Shown here piece by piece: positions 32,629 through 44,414 of a DNA stretch of 64,000 nucleotides. The notes under the pieces are model-generated. The model was not told the origin of the DNA and did not search any database. It saw only the letters and a program-made list of their open reading frames with translations. Every line of letters begins with the position of its first letter. The first letter of the stretch is position 1. Both the position numbers and the translations under genes were made by a program. Location: positions 24,838,667 through 24,902,666 of the forward strand of contig CM048842.1 of NCBI GenBank assembly GCA_026545765.1. The letters run 5' to 3'. The DNA is from Plantago major (lineage: Eukaryota; Streptophyta; Magnoliopsida; Lamiales; Plantaginaceae).

Positions 32629-35519
32629 TTGTTGAGATGCTCAATATGCTCTTCCTCAGTCTTACTTTTAACGAGCATGTCGTCCACGTAGACTTCCATC
32701 GTCTTTCTGATCTCATCTTTGAGCATTTGGTTTACCAGTCGCTGGTAGGTGGCTCCCACGTTCTTCAGTCCGAATGGCATCACCTTGAAGCAGTATACTC
32801 CTCCTGCCGCAAAGAAGGCCGTTTTCTTAACGTCCTCCTTGGCCATCCGAATTTGGTAGAAGCCTTGGTATGCGTCCATGAAGCTCAGTAGCGCACATCC
32901 AGAGGTAGAGTCAACCAGTTGATCTATCCGTGGCAATGGATACGGATCCTTGGGACAAAACTTATTCAACCTTGTGAAGTCATTACACATTCGCCACTTG
33001 CCCGGCAATTTTTCGACCAGAACGACATTGCTAACCCAGTCAGAGTAGCGGACTTCCTCGATGTGTCCTGCCTTTAGGAGTCGATCGACTTCGGCGGATA
33101 TTATGGCATCCTTGATGGGGCCAAAGTCTTTCCTTTTCTGTCGGATATATTTGACCGAAGGGTCCATGTTCAGACGGTGAACTGTAACCCGTAGGTCGAT
33201 CCCCTTCAGGTCGTCGGTACTCCAGGCGAACACATCGCTGTTTTTTCGGAGGCAAGCGACGAGCTTCATTTCTACTTCCGCATTCATTTTGGTCCCGATC
33301 CTTGTTTTCTTCTCGGGATCGCCAGCAATAATTTCAATCTCTCTAAGGGTCTCATGGGGCTCGATTCTCGTTGTTCTAGGAAATTTTTCCTTCTGGCTTC
33401 CTATGCCGACCTGTGAGTCCTCCTTTCTGGGTGGAAGGACAGTAGGCGCGTCAGGAGTCACTGTGACTTTTAGCACGGGCGCAGACGCCCTTCTTGTGGA
33501 CATGATATAACATTCCCAAGCTTCCCTGACATTTCCGAGCTCTTGTCCGACTCCGAACGCCGTAGGGAACTTCATCCTGTTGTGGAGAGTAGACGAAACA
33601 GCTCGGAACTGATTGAGACCTGGGCGTCCGAAGATGGCACTGTAATCGAAAGCTTGTTCGACCACCACAAAGCGGACTTCTTGTGTCACCCTTGCCGGAA
33701 AGGTACCGAGAGAAACATGTAACATGATACTTCCGAGGGGTTGTACAGTTCCTCCTCCGAATCCTAATATGGAGGTGTGCACTCTGCCATATCGGACTCT
33801 ACCTAATGCCATCTGATCCGGTGTCCTCTTAGAGATAATGTTCGAGGAGCTTCCGGTGTCCACCAAGATCTTATTCACTCGGTAGGTTGCAATGGTTAAG
33901 GAGACCACCAGTGGGACATTTGGGTTTTCGATGTCTTCTCCCCCTGCCGTAGGAGGAGGAATTTCACTGTCATCGAATGATATGGCGTTAGTGCCTGGAA
34001 TCACCGGACTAGCATATGCTCGGTCGTTGTTACGGAGGTTTTGCGCGGTGCGCTCCCTTGCGTTCCTGCTATCTCCCCCCGTTGGTCCTCCCGCAATAGT
34101 GTTGATCACCCCGCTGTATGGGGAATTTTCCATTTCGATATCGTCAGTGTATCGGTAGGAATGCTGGTCTAGATGGGGCGGATAGTTGGTAGGCGGAGGT
34201 GGCAAAGGCAGTGAGTGGGGCGGTGGTTCCGTCATCCTCTCCTCTCTCCTTTGCTCTGTTCTATCTTGTCGTACAGGTTCGTCCTTATAGATATGCTCCT
34301 TCAATTTTCCATCCCTTATCAGGTGTTCCACTTTTGTTTTCAGCTGAATGCAGTCGTCCGTTTCGTGTCCGCGACACTTGTGAAACTTGCAATAGCCTTT
34401 TGCGTTTTTGCTCTTACGGCCGCCGTGAGGGGGCTTCGGCCATTGGACGTCCAGCTTCTTCTCAACAATAGTTGCCAAGATGTCGGATCTTGGTCTGTTG
34501 AGCCGGGTATAATCCGCATATCGTCTTGGCGGACTTCTCTCCCTGTGAAAACCTCTGTCTCTTTGCTCCCTTCTTGAATCGAACTTTGCCGGGCGTTGGT
34601 CTTGCTTCGCCGGATCCTTCGCTTTCTTGGAGCTGGCCCTCACTGGAACATTCCTTCTGTAATCTTCTCCGTACATCACTTCCTCACAGATGTCTTCTAA
34701 GTACTTTTCGCTTCTTACTTCTTGACTTGAGAGTTTTCTTCGGAGTTTCGAGTTGAGAGTATTAGCATACAGGTGTCGGACCCGTTCTTTAATACTGTGT
34801 GGCTCAACCCGAAGAACCTCCGTGTGAAATCGATCTAAGAAAGTCCTTAGATCCTCGTGCTCTCCCTGTATAACGCCTGCTAGATGCTCCACGGTGCGTT
34901 TTCTCCTCTTGGACTTGCCGAATCGAGCCAAGAATTTAGAAGACAGATCCGCGTACGACTGTATCGATTTATTCGGCAAAGAGGTGTACCAATCCATGGC
35001 AGTCCCGAAGAGAGTGGACGAGAAGGTGAGGGCTTTAGTGTTGTCACTCATCCCTTTGGAATCCATCTTGTTGTTGAAGCGTGTCAGGTGACCCACGGGA
35101 CAAGCGTCCCCATAGTAGTACTCCAAGTTTGGAATCACTTGTTCCGAATTCCTGTTTCTCTCCTTCTCTCTCATGATACTGTCACATAGGGGATTTGGTG
35201 CGCTGGTAGTTATCTGCTCGTGATCTTTTACGAGACGTCCGAGGCTTTGAATCTGAGCTTCCAGAGCCTTTTGCTGGGCATAAATCTCGTCTGCCGTCAT
35301 GATTTCCCCTGTCCTCGGATGCATGGCCACATCCGCGGGAAGTTCGTTCACGCGGGCTCTTGGAATGGTTTCCGCCACTTGATCCCTGTCCCTCGGAGGC
35401 ACTGGGAGTGGAACTTCTGGGTGTCTATTGTTCGCGTCCTGGCGCTCTCTCCTTATTTGATGGCTTCCTTCCCCTCGGATCTGTGAGGCTGAGGCCCGCC
35501 TGTCCAATAGATCTCGCAA
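32487..35519 (-). pseudogene. Gypsy element 2 gag-protease-RT (1010 codons open)
   Basis: Longest open frame in the window. Gag core near residues 140-290 (AMDWYTSLPNKSIQSY, FLDRFHTEVLRV), then a C-X2-H-X4-H-X4-C knuckle at residues 377-390, an Arg/Pro-rich linker, protease with D554-T-G-S-S, and RT with YVDD at 944-947 (32690-32679) and FGLKNVGATYQRLV before it. RT runs off the frame near 32520 by a shift, with the rest at 32628-31474. The N-terminal gag piece lies in other frames at 35543-35940. Gag and pol are fused in one frame, as usual for Tat-type elements. The catalytic motifs here look intact. Confidence 0.93.
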
Positions 35520-35542
35520 ATCCTCCTGGGGTTGCTGATCTC

Positions 35543-35940
35543 CTACCTCTGCTGGATTGGACGTTGTCCGTTCCTAGACAATGCTGGCTCTGCCTGAGGA
35601 GGTGTAACAACTGGCGGAGTGGCTTGTTGTGGAGGAGCATTGTTGGATCCCAGGCACCCTTGGATGATCGTTAGCAGCCTGTCAAACTGTACCTCGCTCA
35701 ATCCAAGGTCGTTAGTGCGGACAATGCGTCCATCAGGCATCGTGAACTGTTGGGGTGCGGGTGGGCCTTGAGCTCCTGTCGGGCTTCGGCGCACCTTCTT
35801 CCGAGGAAGGGTGTCGTCCCTCTTGGATATCTTCCTCTTACTGTCATGACCCTGCGTCCCGGGTGGGAGGCGTCCCATGGCGGTGGTGGAGTTCTTACTT
35901 CTGTAGTACCAACTCTCGCTGTTCGTCTAGTTCTTGCCAT
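35543..35940 (-). pseudogene. Gypsy element 2 gag N-terminus, frameshifted
   Basis: Starts with ATG at 35940 (MARTRRTARVGTTEV), shifts near 35880 into a frame with KRKISKRDDTLPRKKVRR and a QFTMPDGRIVRTNDLGLSE segment, and reaches a stop at 35543. Another shift is needed to enter the 35519 frame. It lies about 40 bp inside the primer-binding site, where gag should begin. Confidence 0.7.
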
Positions 35941-35976
35941 GGGTTTACTCGAAACACAGATGCTTTTTGTAAGCTT

Positions 35977-35992
35977 CCCACAGACGGTGCCA
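35977..35992 (-). promoter_or_regulatory. Primer-binding site of gypsy element 2
   Basis: TGGCACCGTCTGTGGG begins 3 nt inside the 5' LTR on the minus strand. The TGG start pairs with a tRNA CCA end. The sequence style is that of Tat/Athila-type elements. Confidence 0.75.
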
Positions 35993-35995
35993 AAA

Positions 35996-36863
35996 TGTTG
36001 AGGGGTGAAATCTCTAACACTAACTAACTAAGCTATTACAAGCAACCCAGTATGCAGTCCGCCTCCTACTTGAAGTCCGAAGGAATACTTGTCCGAACTA
36101 GGGCACCTGAAATGACTAAATGGGGGGGGGGGGTTAGAACTGGATGCCCGGATTGCCTATGTCAATCCGGTAAGAGACTTTACTCAAGAGAGAGATGGAA
36201 GCTCTCAATGTAATAGTTATGAGGAAGGTTATTATGCTCAAGAACACTTATCGAATTGAGACTTAAGTATTGCTTACCTCCAGGTCTTGGACCTTGTGAT
36301 GTATTTATAGTTATCATATACCCATGAGGTAGCCCATAAGATGATGCCAAGTGTACGATCCAGATTTGGACACCAATGCTACCTTTGGCCCAAGGCCCAT
36401 TAGTGAACAGTAGTCCAATACCGATAAGTGGGCACGGAGGTAGTTTGGACCTTTTCCCTCTGAAATCTTGTTCACTTTGTTGGGTCCGTGTTAGTCCCTC
36501 GGACAGACCTGTCTGCTTGGTTGATCTGCCCTTTGGTGACTCTGGATGTCCGAGCCAAGAGTCTCACGGAAGTATCTCAGTGGTTCTGTTACATACGTTT
36601 GGTCTTATAGTAATGGTGGCGTCCGAGGTTCTCTCGTATGGTCCGTTAGGCATCTCTGTACTGACCTGGTCAGGTTTACAAGTCCTTTCCTTAGCCAGCT
36701 CGGACTAGCTGTGGGGATGTAGTGACTTCGGCGTACTGGTCGATTCTCTTTGGGCGGACCATGTGAGGTCGGACCAGTACTGAATTGGCTAGTTAAGCCG
36801 TGATGCGCTTTAGGACACGCTCTATGGCGCCCTTAACGGATTGGACATATTTCCGTATCAACA
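35996..36863 (-). repeat. Gypsy element 2 LTR (5' LTR)
   Basis: 868 bp; TATAAATA on the minus strand at 36309-36302 is the probable core promoter for gag-pol. It is near-identical to 23224-24092. Confidence 0.95.
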
Positions 36864-38064
36864 ATAGGTTTGAGTCATCTGAATCTCCATCTTCAGAATC
36901 TGTCTCAATGTCTAGAGCATCAAGTTGAATTTAAATCTTCTTCCTTTCTTCAGTCAATAAGGCCCTTTGATTTCTCTTAAAATTTATTTTGTCCTTCTTG
37001 CCACCTGTCTTGAGCTTGTTTAAAGCAGGACAATCTCTCTTGAAGTGACCAGGCTTTTGACAATAGAAGCAGATATCATTTCCTATTTCTGCAGCTTCAG
37101 TACTAACACCTTTCTGAATGGGGGTGTTCAGAGAGTTGTTCATTTGTATGTTCTTGTACTGATGATAGTTTGGGCCAAGATGCTTTTTCAGCTTTTCTTT
37201 AGCTTTTCTTCTCTCAATCTCTTGACTCACAAATTTCTTCATGTGTCTTACTATAAGAGCATTTTCTTCAGATGCATCTTTGGTATCCTTCTTTTCAGAA
37301 GTACCTTGAGAAACTAGAGCAACACTTTGCAACTTTTCAGCTGTTTGTGCTCTCTGAGTTGTCTCATGATCTACAGTAGCAAGATGAGAGAAGAGCTCTA
37401 CTGGAGTAATATTTGGCATCCCTTGGTTGAAATAAAAGAACTTAGTGTGCTCCCTGTTGTGATTGAGACTTCTGACAATAGTCTTAATCTTTTAATTTGG
37501 AGTATTTGTTGCTTTCACCAAGTGCAGCCATATCACTCATAAGTGTAGTAAACCTGAAATCAAGTTCTTCCAGAGTTTCAGTGGGACCTTGTTTGAAGTT
37601 TTGGAACTTCAATTTAAGAACTTCGAACTTGTTTTCCTTGGTTTTCTCAGTTAAAGCGCATTTCTTCAATCAATTGCAGCGACTTTCGCCGTTTAGCACC
37701 CGATTTACCTTTGTATGTGCTCAGGTGTCGATCTGATGATGATATTATGAGCTTGACCATCCAATCTGTGTCTCTTGGCATCTTCAGATGTCCAGAGCTC
37801 TCTTAGCTTGTCTTCATACATAATGCTTCCACGAGCAACACGACCACTATCATTAGCAGCCGCATCCTCGGTTCCATCTTCCTTGTTTGAGGCTTTTCTT
37901 CCATCAGAAACCTCAGTAACTTGTTTGAGTTGTCTGATTTTGATAGGCCCTTCATTGATGACATAGATCATCTCGTCACTAATGGCCTCCAGATGGAGCA
38001 TCATGTTGTTCTTCCATTTCTCGTAGTTTTCTGGCTTTAGAACGGGTGCATCACTCAGAGACAT
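36864..38064 (-). pseudogene. Copia gag, N-terminal part, upstream of gypsy insertion
   Basis: Start ATG at 38064 (MSLSDAPVLKPENYEKWKNN), typical of copia gag. Blocks follow at 37669-37484 (FKQGPTETLEELDFRF) and 37419-36931, each in a different frame, so two shifts are present. The last block has a CFYCQKPGHFKRDC zinc knuckle (C-X2-C-X4-H-X4-C, about 37075) and a basic tail, then a stop and an acidic E-D-G-D-S-D-D segment leading into the gypsy insertion at 36863. The rest of gag is at 23223. Confidence 0.88.
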
Positions 38065-38164
38065 ACCTACACACTTAACACACAAATTATATAGTCCTCA
38101 GAAAGGGACAAAGTTCCTTCACCTATTTGGGAATCTAGGTTCAATGCAGAAGGCTTGTGAACCT

Positions 38165-38179
38165 CCTGCTCGGATACCA
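38165..38179 (-). promoter_or_regulatory. Primer-binding site of copia element
   Basis: TGGTATCCGAGCAGG begins 2 nt inside the 5' LTR. It differs by one base from the initiator-Met tRNA type TGGTATCAGAGC used by many plant copia elements. Confidence 0.8.
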
Positions 38180-38181
38180 CT

Positions 38182-39675
38182 TGTTGGTCCAGATAACGGC
38201 AAAGTAAAAGACTAGATGGGGGGGTGAATAGTCTTTTAAAACTTTTGTCAATAAACACAGTTTCTCAGAAACCTAGGGGTTTCTGATACTTAAATTCAGA
38301 GCGCGGAAGACTTTAAGATAGGTAAGTGCAGAAACAATAAGATGTGTGTGTGCTTTGCTGAAATGTAAATGCAGAAAGGTAAATGACACAGCAAGTATAG
38401 TGGTATCTGGAGGTGGCGTAATCCTCCAACTAATCCACTTCGGTCTTTCTGAGACCTAGAATTCACTAGAACAGATAATTGGGTTCACCTTACAATAATC
38501 CTATTCTAAGATTCCTAAACAGATGGTTATTCCCCACCAAATGTTCCCCCACCAAATGTTCCCCCTGAGTTATTCCCCAGCTCCTAGAGCTAAGTACTTC
38601 CTCTACTCAGATAACCTTGGAGTTATTACTTGATTTCCCAAATCAAGTACTTCCTCTACTCAGATAACCTTGGAGTTATTCCTTGATTTCCCAAATCAAG
38701 TACTTCCTCTACTCCACGCCTTGATGGTGTTGTTTATAAGGTTTGTCAGAGAGGCTTCCCGTATAACTTTTCAGTTATGTTTTCAGAGAGCCTAATAGAA
38801 CAAGACTACTTAATACACTTGTTCAGTGGATGGCAGTCTTCTCTTTACTAACCCAAGTAACTGATGTCCGTTCTGGAGAATGAGCTTCAGAAAGGGTATC
38901 TGATAGTTCAACTCTTTCACGAATAACAATCTCTTGTTAAGGTTCAGGACAACTTAGAACTACTAGTGATTCTTCGAGCAACAGAAAGCTTTCAGAAAGG
39001 GTAGTAGAGTGCTTGAGAGAATACTTTGCTTGATGGTAAGTTTCCAAGATAGAGCGTTCTAAGGTGTATTTCTCCGCATCTAAGTGTGTGATATATATAG
39101 ATGAATTTGAGAGTTGTTGGAATGATATCCGTTACACACAATTCAAATTCAGTCCATACTTATCTTGAAATGAGTACTCAGAAGTCCTTGTCTCATGTCT
39201 CAGAGAGGACCGTGCTTCTGCGGCTTTTCTGCCGATGCCATTAATGCACTTGTACTATTTCTTGTCCTGTAGTCTTCAACGGATACATGAGCCTTTCTGA
39301 TGGCTTGCATGCTCCATACTCATGATGTCATATGTCCAGAATCATATTTCAAAAGTAAGTAAATACACTTAAGAAAGGATTAAGGACATAGTCTTTCTGA
39401 GTTAGACTAAACCTTGATATCTTCATAAATCTTGTGCAATCTTCAGTCTTCTAATCTTCAGAAAAGCTCCATTGCTAGGATTGATCTTCATGGTCTTCTG
39501 GAAATAAAAATTACACTCAGAGACCTATAATCCTAATACAAGATTTACTAGACTAATCATACTCAGTGATTTCCTCTCTTACAATGTTCAAGTGAACCAA
39601 GAGTACTTAATCACCTTTCTGGCTAAGATAAGAACATGTGATGAGTGATCAAAATACTAACAGATATTCCTAACA
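38182..39675 (-). repeat. Copia element LTR (5' LTR)
   Basis: 1494 bp, paired with 10551-12029. Carries the internal tandem duplication (about 38590-38715) and a TATATATA box near 39092 that should drive minus-strand transcription. Confidence 0.93.
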
Positions 39676-41064
39676 TACTCACTGAGCTCAACCTCCCATT
39701 TTGAGAGACTACCAGAGACTTCGGGCTTGTGTAAGATATTGCGTAGTGGAAAGCTGGTGAGGACTATAATGGAGTGGCATTGGAAGTAAGGACGTAGCTT
39801 CCTTGCTGCGGTGACTAGTGCAAGGGCTAGCTTCTCCAGCTTGCTGTATCGAGTTTCTGAGTCTAGTAAGGACTTGCTCATGTAGTAGACTGGCAGTTGG
39901 TTTCCATCTTTTTCCCTGACTAGGATGCCGCTTAGTGCTGTGTCGGAGACTGCAAGGTAAATGAATAAAGTCTCTCCAGCCTTGGGCTTCGATAGTACTG
40001 GAGATGTGGTAAGGTAACGCTTGATTTGTTGTAAGGAATCCTCACACTCGTCTATCCACTGGAAATCTTTGCTCTTCCGTAGAGTGTCAAAGAATGGACG
40101 ACACTTCTCGGAAGATTTGGGTATGAATCTATTGAGGGCTGCTAGCCTCCCAGTCAATTTCTGCACATCTTTAACACACTTGGGGGAAGGGATGTTAGCA
40201 ATAGAACGAATTTGATCGGGGTTAGCCTCAATACCTCTTTGTGTGACTAAGTATCCAAGGAATTTCCCAGAGGAAACTCCAAAGGAGCACTTGGCTGGAT
40301 TCAACTTCATGTTGTACCTGCGGAGAACTGAGAAGGCTTGGCGGAGATGGTCTAGGTGTTGGTCGGCGACTAGTGACTTGACTAGCATGCCGTCAATGTA
40401 CACCTCCTTGGTGTCCCCCAGCATGCTGGCGAACATGCAATTGACTAGGCGCTGGTAAGTGGCTCCTGCATTCTTGAGTCCAAAGGGCATGACCTTGTAA
40501 CAGAAGGTCCCCCTCTCTGTGACGAAGGCTGTCTTCTCTTGATCTTCAGGGTGCATCAAAATTTGGTTGTAACCATAGAAGGCGTCCATGAATCTTAGAA
40601 GCTCATGCCCTGCTGTAGCATCCACTAGCATGTCTATGTGTGGAAGTGGAAAAGAATCCTTCGGGCATGCTTTGTTAAGGTCAGTGAAGTCTATGCACAC
40701 TCGCCACTTGCCATTTTTCTTCTTTACTACCACAACGTTGGCTAACCAGTCTGGGTAATGTACCTCGCGGACTGATCCGATATCGAGCAACTTTTGGACT
40801 TCTACATTGATAACTTTGTTCCGCTCTGGAGCGAACTTCCCATTTCTGTCTGACTGGTGGGTAATCTGGATCAACCTCAAGTCTGTGTGTGATAACCTCT
40901 GGGTCGATTCCCGTCATATCTGCATGTGACCAAGCAAAGCAATCATGGTGAACTTTGAGAAATGTGATTAGTTGCTCTATTAGCTCTGGCCTCAACCTTG
41001 CCCCAATCTGAACTTTGTGATCCGGATGGTCTGGGTGAATATGAACTTCATCGAGATCTTCCAT
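39676..41064 (-). pseudogene. Gypsy element 1 reverse transcriptase and RNase H start
   Basis: Minus-strand frames 41064-40681 and 40880-39657 carry RT: DWLANVVVVKKKNGKWRVCI, FPLPHIDMLVDATAG, FGLKNAGATYQRLV, then YIDG at 40400-40389 in place of the family YxDD. RT thumb (EANPDQIRSI, LTGRLAALNRFI) and the RNase H connection lead to the copia insertion at 39675. The second catalytic Asp is Gly, so RT is inactive regardless of the shift near 40860. The continuation lies at 10550 and reads in the same frame across the duplicated TACTC. Confidence 0.92.
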
Positions 41065-41644
41065 CCCAGGCTGGTCTGGGTCGATTGGGGGGTTGAGTTG
41101 CTGTAATTGCTATAACTCGGCTGCCTTCGGCTTCAAGGCTTCCATGTAACATGTCCTCGCATCACGCTGCTGGCTAAAAATCTCCTTCACCCCCCACTTG
41201 GTTGGGAAGTGAATCACCTGATGGTAGGTTGATGGCACTGCTTTCATCTCATGAATCTATGGCCTACCAAGAATGGAATTGTAGCTTGACGGACTGTCTA
41301 CAATCAGGAACTTCGTTGGTAGGTTGACGCCTTCTGCATAGACAGGAAGGGTAACACTCCCAACCGTGTACTTCTTTTCTCCACTGAAGCCATATAGAGT
41401 TGTCGGCTGACGAAGGATGGCAGTCTCATCTATGCCCATTTCTGTCACAGCATCTAGGAAAATGATGTTAGCAGAGCTCCCATCGTCAATGAGAACTCTC
41501 TTCGTAAGACAGTTTGCAATGAGAATTGAAATAACTAAAGCATCGTCATGAGGACTGATTAGTTGCTTAGACTCTTGGTCTGAGAAGTAATAGTCAAGTC
41601 ACATGAATAGGTGTCTGATGCCCTGCGAGCGTTAGGCTCATGCC
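41065..41644 (-). pseudogene. Gypsy element 1 protease region
   Basis: The minus strand around 41515-41470 encodes RVLIDDGSSANIIFLDA, a retroviral-type aspartic protease site with D-D-G-S-S, followed by a frame (41448-41257) with TLYGFSGEKKYTVGSV and SPSSYNSILGRP, the conserved end of gypsy proteases. Frame breaks occur at about 41250 and 41600. The linker to RT is Glu/Pro-rich and poorly conserved. Confidence 0.8.
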
Positions 41645-43359
41645 TTACCGTTTGCCTACTATGGCACTTCGCCGCAGAGTATGAGACACCGCTGATCCTG
41701 ACCCCCCAGAGATTACGTTGATTACCTTGTTGGTCTGAGGGGGCTCAGGCAGATCAGTGCCCTGTCGACTAGCGATGGTCTTTTTACATTTTTCAGAGAG
41801 GTACTCCGTCGAGTGCCCTCTCTTCAAGAGCTCGGCTACCTCCAATCGCAGGCAGATGCACTCTGCAGTTGTATGGCCATGGTCTCCATGAAACTCACAC
41901 CACTTGTTGGAGTTTCTTTGATCTGGAGGTGTCCTGAGTTTTCCTGGCCATCTAACTCTGTCACCCATGCTTTTCATGACTGCTACACACTCCTCTGGTT
42001 CAATGTTGAGGGAGTAAATCGGAGGTGGTGCTCGGGTTTCTGTCCTCCTTTGTTGGATTGGAGGGCGAGGTGGATTCACAACAGGTCCATGTCTTCTCTC
42101 AGTTGGGTATGACCTAGCACGATAGTCTGGAACCCTTCGTTCTACTCGTTTGTCAGGCTTGGGCTCCTTGCGAACACTTTGGCTTGACATGTAAGGTCTG
42201 TTGGCATCCTCCTCCTCCCATTTGATCTGAGCCCATGCTTTGGCGAGCACGTCTTCCATTGTTCGACAGGGGTACATGGTCAGCTCCTTGTACAACCCCG
42301 AGTTGGGTGGCAACCCTTTGCGGAAGGCGTTGACAGCAGTGTCCTTGTTGCAATTGGGGATTGACACCTTCTCCTTGTTGAATCTTGCGACGTACTCCCT
42401 GAGAGATTCGTTAGGTCTTTGTTGGACACTATACAAGTCGTCCGACAATTTCAAAAGCTTGCGACTGCTTGCGAATTGTTCCACAAAGCAGTCGACTAAT
42501 TGGGCAAAAGAAGAAATGAAATTATTGGGTAAGTTGGTATACCATTGTTGGGCTGGTCCGATCAGACTGGAACCAAACCCTTTGCACATGCATGCCTCAC
42601 GGAGATCCCTGGGATGGCTATGGTGAACATCCTCTGCTTGTACTGTGAGACATGGTCGTCTGGGTCTGTCGTTCCATCATAGAGCTTCATGCTTGGGAAG
42701 GTGAACTTGGTTGGCATCTCCACCAAGGCTATAGCATCGGCGAAGGGAGAGTCAACAAAGCTGTTAGGTAAGCTCTTCTTGATCGGTGCTGGCACCCCAG
42801 GGATCCTTTAGATCATCTCTTCCAAGCTCACCAGTTTGGAGGCTAGCTCCTCATTGCTACTTCCGTGACCTGCAGAGAGGGTTAGCAAGTGGTCTACCTG
42901 ACTTGCGCTTTGGTTGCGTTGTTGTGGTGATTCGTCGTTCATCCTTGGGTTAGCATCCTCGAACGAAACCATCATGCTGGTGGTACCCTGAGTGATCTCA
43001 AGGGCTGGCCTTGGCGGAGCGCTCACCACTTGAGAGACTGGAGTTACGAGAATCACCCCTTCCGTCTCTTCAAAAGTTAGCTGGCAAGCCTCAATCGTGT
43101 TGCGTGGTGGGTTCTCCACCCCAATGCCATGAGTCAGTCGGCGAGATGAGGCCGCGTCCAATGTTGGAGCCTCCTGATGGACGGCAGACTCAACTTTTTC
43201 CTTCAAGAGCGAGTTCTCCTGGTGGACAACGTGGTTCTCGTCCTCAAGGAGTTTGATCTTCTTGGCGTTCTCTTGCATCTGGGCCGCCAAGGCTCTGATC
43301 TGAGCGGTGACGTCCATCTCCTCTACCTCTTCGAGAACGTATTCATCTGAGTGCGTCAT
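41645..43359 (-). pseudogene. Gypsy element 1 gag
   Basis: Probable start ATG at 43359 (MTHSDEYVLEEVEEMD), with a coiled coil (AQMQENAKKIKLLEDENH) and a stop at about 42808. The capsid-like core follows in the frames 42795-42562 and 42589-41645 ([52 protein letters not shown]). The zinc knuckle near 41900 is [14 protein letters not shown]. Two breaks (around 42805 and 42575) split the protein. Gag forms the cytoplasmic particle of the element. Confidence 0.88.
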
Positions 43360-43414
43360 GACGGCTTGCTTAGCGGGTTGCGGTTGCTACTGGATTACCT
43401 TTCTTGATAGCCGG

Positions 43415-43433
43415 GGCCCCACGGTGGGCGCCA
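43415..43433 (-). promoter_or_regulatory. Primer-binding site of gypsy element 1
   Basis: TGGCGCCCACCGTGGGGCC begins 3 nt inside the LTR on the minus strand, between LTR and gag. Confidence 0.75.
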
Positions 43434-43436
43434 GAT

Positions 43437-44414
43437 TGTAGACGCTCAGAAATCTACAATCAAATTAGGTTAATGAATTGGGGGCTCCGACAACCTGCAA
43501 GGCAACAAGAGCAAACAAGACGTAAGGTACCAAGGTGACACCGGTGTGGTGCCGACCGTATGGACTCCGACGCTCAAGTTAGTAAGCCGATAGAAGATGA
43601 ATAGAGTAATAGAGACAAAGAGAGAGATGATGGAGGTCGACTTATCCTATTGACGGTTCGGCAATGTATGGACGGATACCGGCGATAGGCTAGCTGACCT
43701 TGCTGGAGGTGGCTGGTTGGCTATCGTCGGATAGTGATGGAAGGATACCGTCTAGAGGCTAGCTAACCTTGTTGGAGGAAGCTAGCTGACGGCCGTCGGA
43801 TGGTATGATATGATGGCGAAAGGTGATAGATGACTGATGGACGTTGGATGATGATGGAAGGTGATAGGCGATGATCAAGACGTCAGGCAATGATCAGTGA
43901 CGGTTGATAGCTTGATAGAGATGGAGGCGTCAGAGTGATAGCTAGGGTTTCTCGTAGTGAGCATGAGCTATCTTCCTTCTTCCACCTGCCTTCCTATATA
44001 GACTCTCCGTCCGTTAGAGTCCATCCTACCCACCTCTCCTAGATTCCGGGTGAGATAGTTGGAGTCTCCTAGTGAGTTGGACCACGTCTTGGTCAGTTGG
44101 GAGAGTCGTTAGCCATACCACTTATTAGTTGTGTTAGCCTCCTATATAGGCGGTTGGTTGACTAGCCTTCTAACTCGTTGGCTGGTTAATCCATTAAGCT
44201 AGGTAAGCTAGCTAGCTTATCTACCAGCTGGATGGTTGGCGAGGTCAAGTGAGTCTAGTAGCCTGTGGACTACATGGTTGGATGAGTGGCTTAGCTTGGT
44301 GGGTGAGCTTCTTGGAATTCAATTTGCGTATAAAGTTAAAATGGACTCCTTAATGGACCATGGATTGGGCCGTAGCCTTGGTGGGCTAATCAAGTACGAA
44401 TTTTAGCCAATACA
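43437..44414 (-). repeat. Gypsy element 1 LTR (5' LTR), single copy
   Basis: 978 bp by its TGTA...TACA ends and by the adjacent primer-binding site. Contains a roughly 75-bp imperfect tandem duplication (about 43665-43810, GGATACCG and GCTAGCTRACCTTG motifs). The partner LTR is absent from the window. The outer edge at 44414 is placed where LINE coding sequence begins. Confidence 0.75.

Larger units (their letters stand above)
23224..36863 (-). mobile_element. Ty3/gypsy element 2 (Tat-like), inserted in copia gag
   Basis: 13,640 bp between LTRs 23224-24092 and 35996-36863, both TGTTGAGG...ATCAACA. Minus-strand order: 5' LTR, primer-binding site, gag, protease, RT, RNase H, integrase, a spacer with foldbacks, an opposite-strand intron-bearing ORF, polypurine tract, 3' LTR. 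Flanks are GTAGG (23219-23223) and ATAGG (36864-36868), a 5-bp duplication with one difference. The LTRs differ at roughly 20-25 sites by eye, so insertion is not very recent. Frameshifts in gag, RT and RNase H make it non-autonomous. Confidence 0.93.
10551..39675 (-). mobile_element. Ty1/copia element, SIRE/Maximus-like, with nested gypsy element
   Basis: Bounded by LTRs at 10551-12029 and 38182-39675, both starting TGTTGGTCC and ending CTAACA, and by a perfect TACTC duplication. Minus-strand order: 5' LTR, a tRNA-Met-type primer-binding site, gag, protease, integrase, RT, RNase H, an extra downstream ORF, polypurine tract, 3' LTR. Without the 13.6-kb inserted gypsy element it is about 15.5 kb. 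Copia gene order (integrase before RT), long LTRs and the post-RNase-H ORF point to the SIRE/Maximus lineage. Stops and frameshifts mark it as defective. Confidence 0.92.
6066..44414 (-). mobile_element. Ty3/gypsy element 1 (Tat-like), outer host of the nest, distal end lost
   Basis: On the minus strand the order is 5' LTR (44414-43437), primer-binding site, gag, protease, reverse transcriptase, RNase H, integrase, repeat-rich spacer, then part of an opposite-strand ORF cut at 6066. The distal LTR and polypurine tract are missing. RNase H is split by the copia element at 10551-39675; the reading frame resumes in register across the 5-bp target duplication. The Tat-like assignment rests on the primer-binding site style, the C-H-H-C gag knuckle and the antisense ORF. 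Frameshifts and a changed RT active site show it is dead. Confidence 0.85.

Noticed and set aside
34199..34577. Two plus-strand ORFs of 90 and 120 codons
   Set aside because: They are antisense to the long gag-protease-RT frame and follow its codon pattern.
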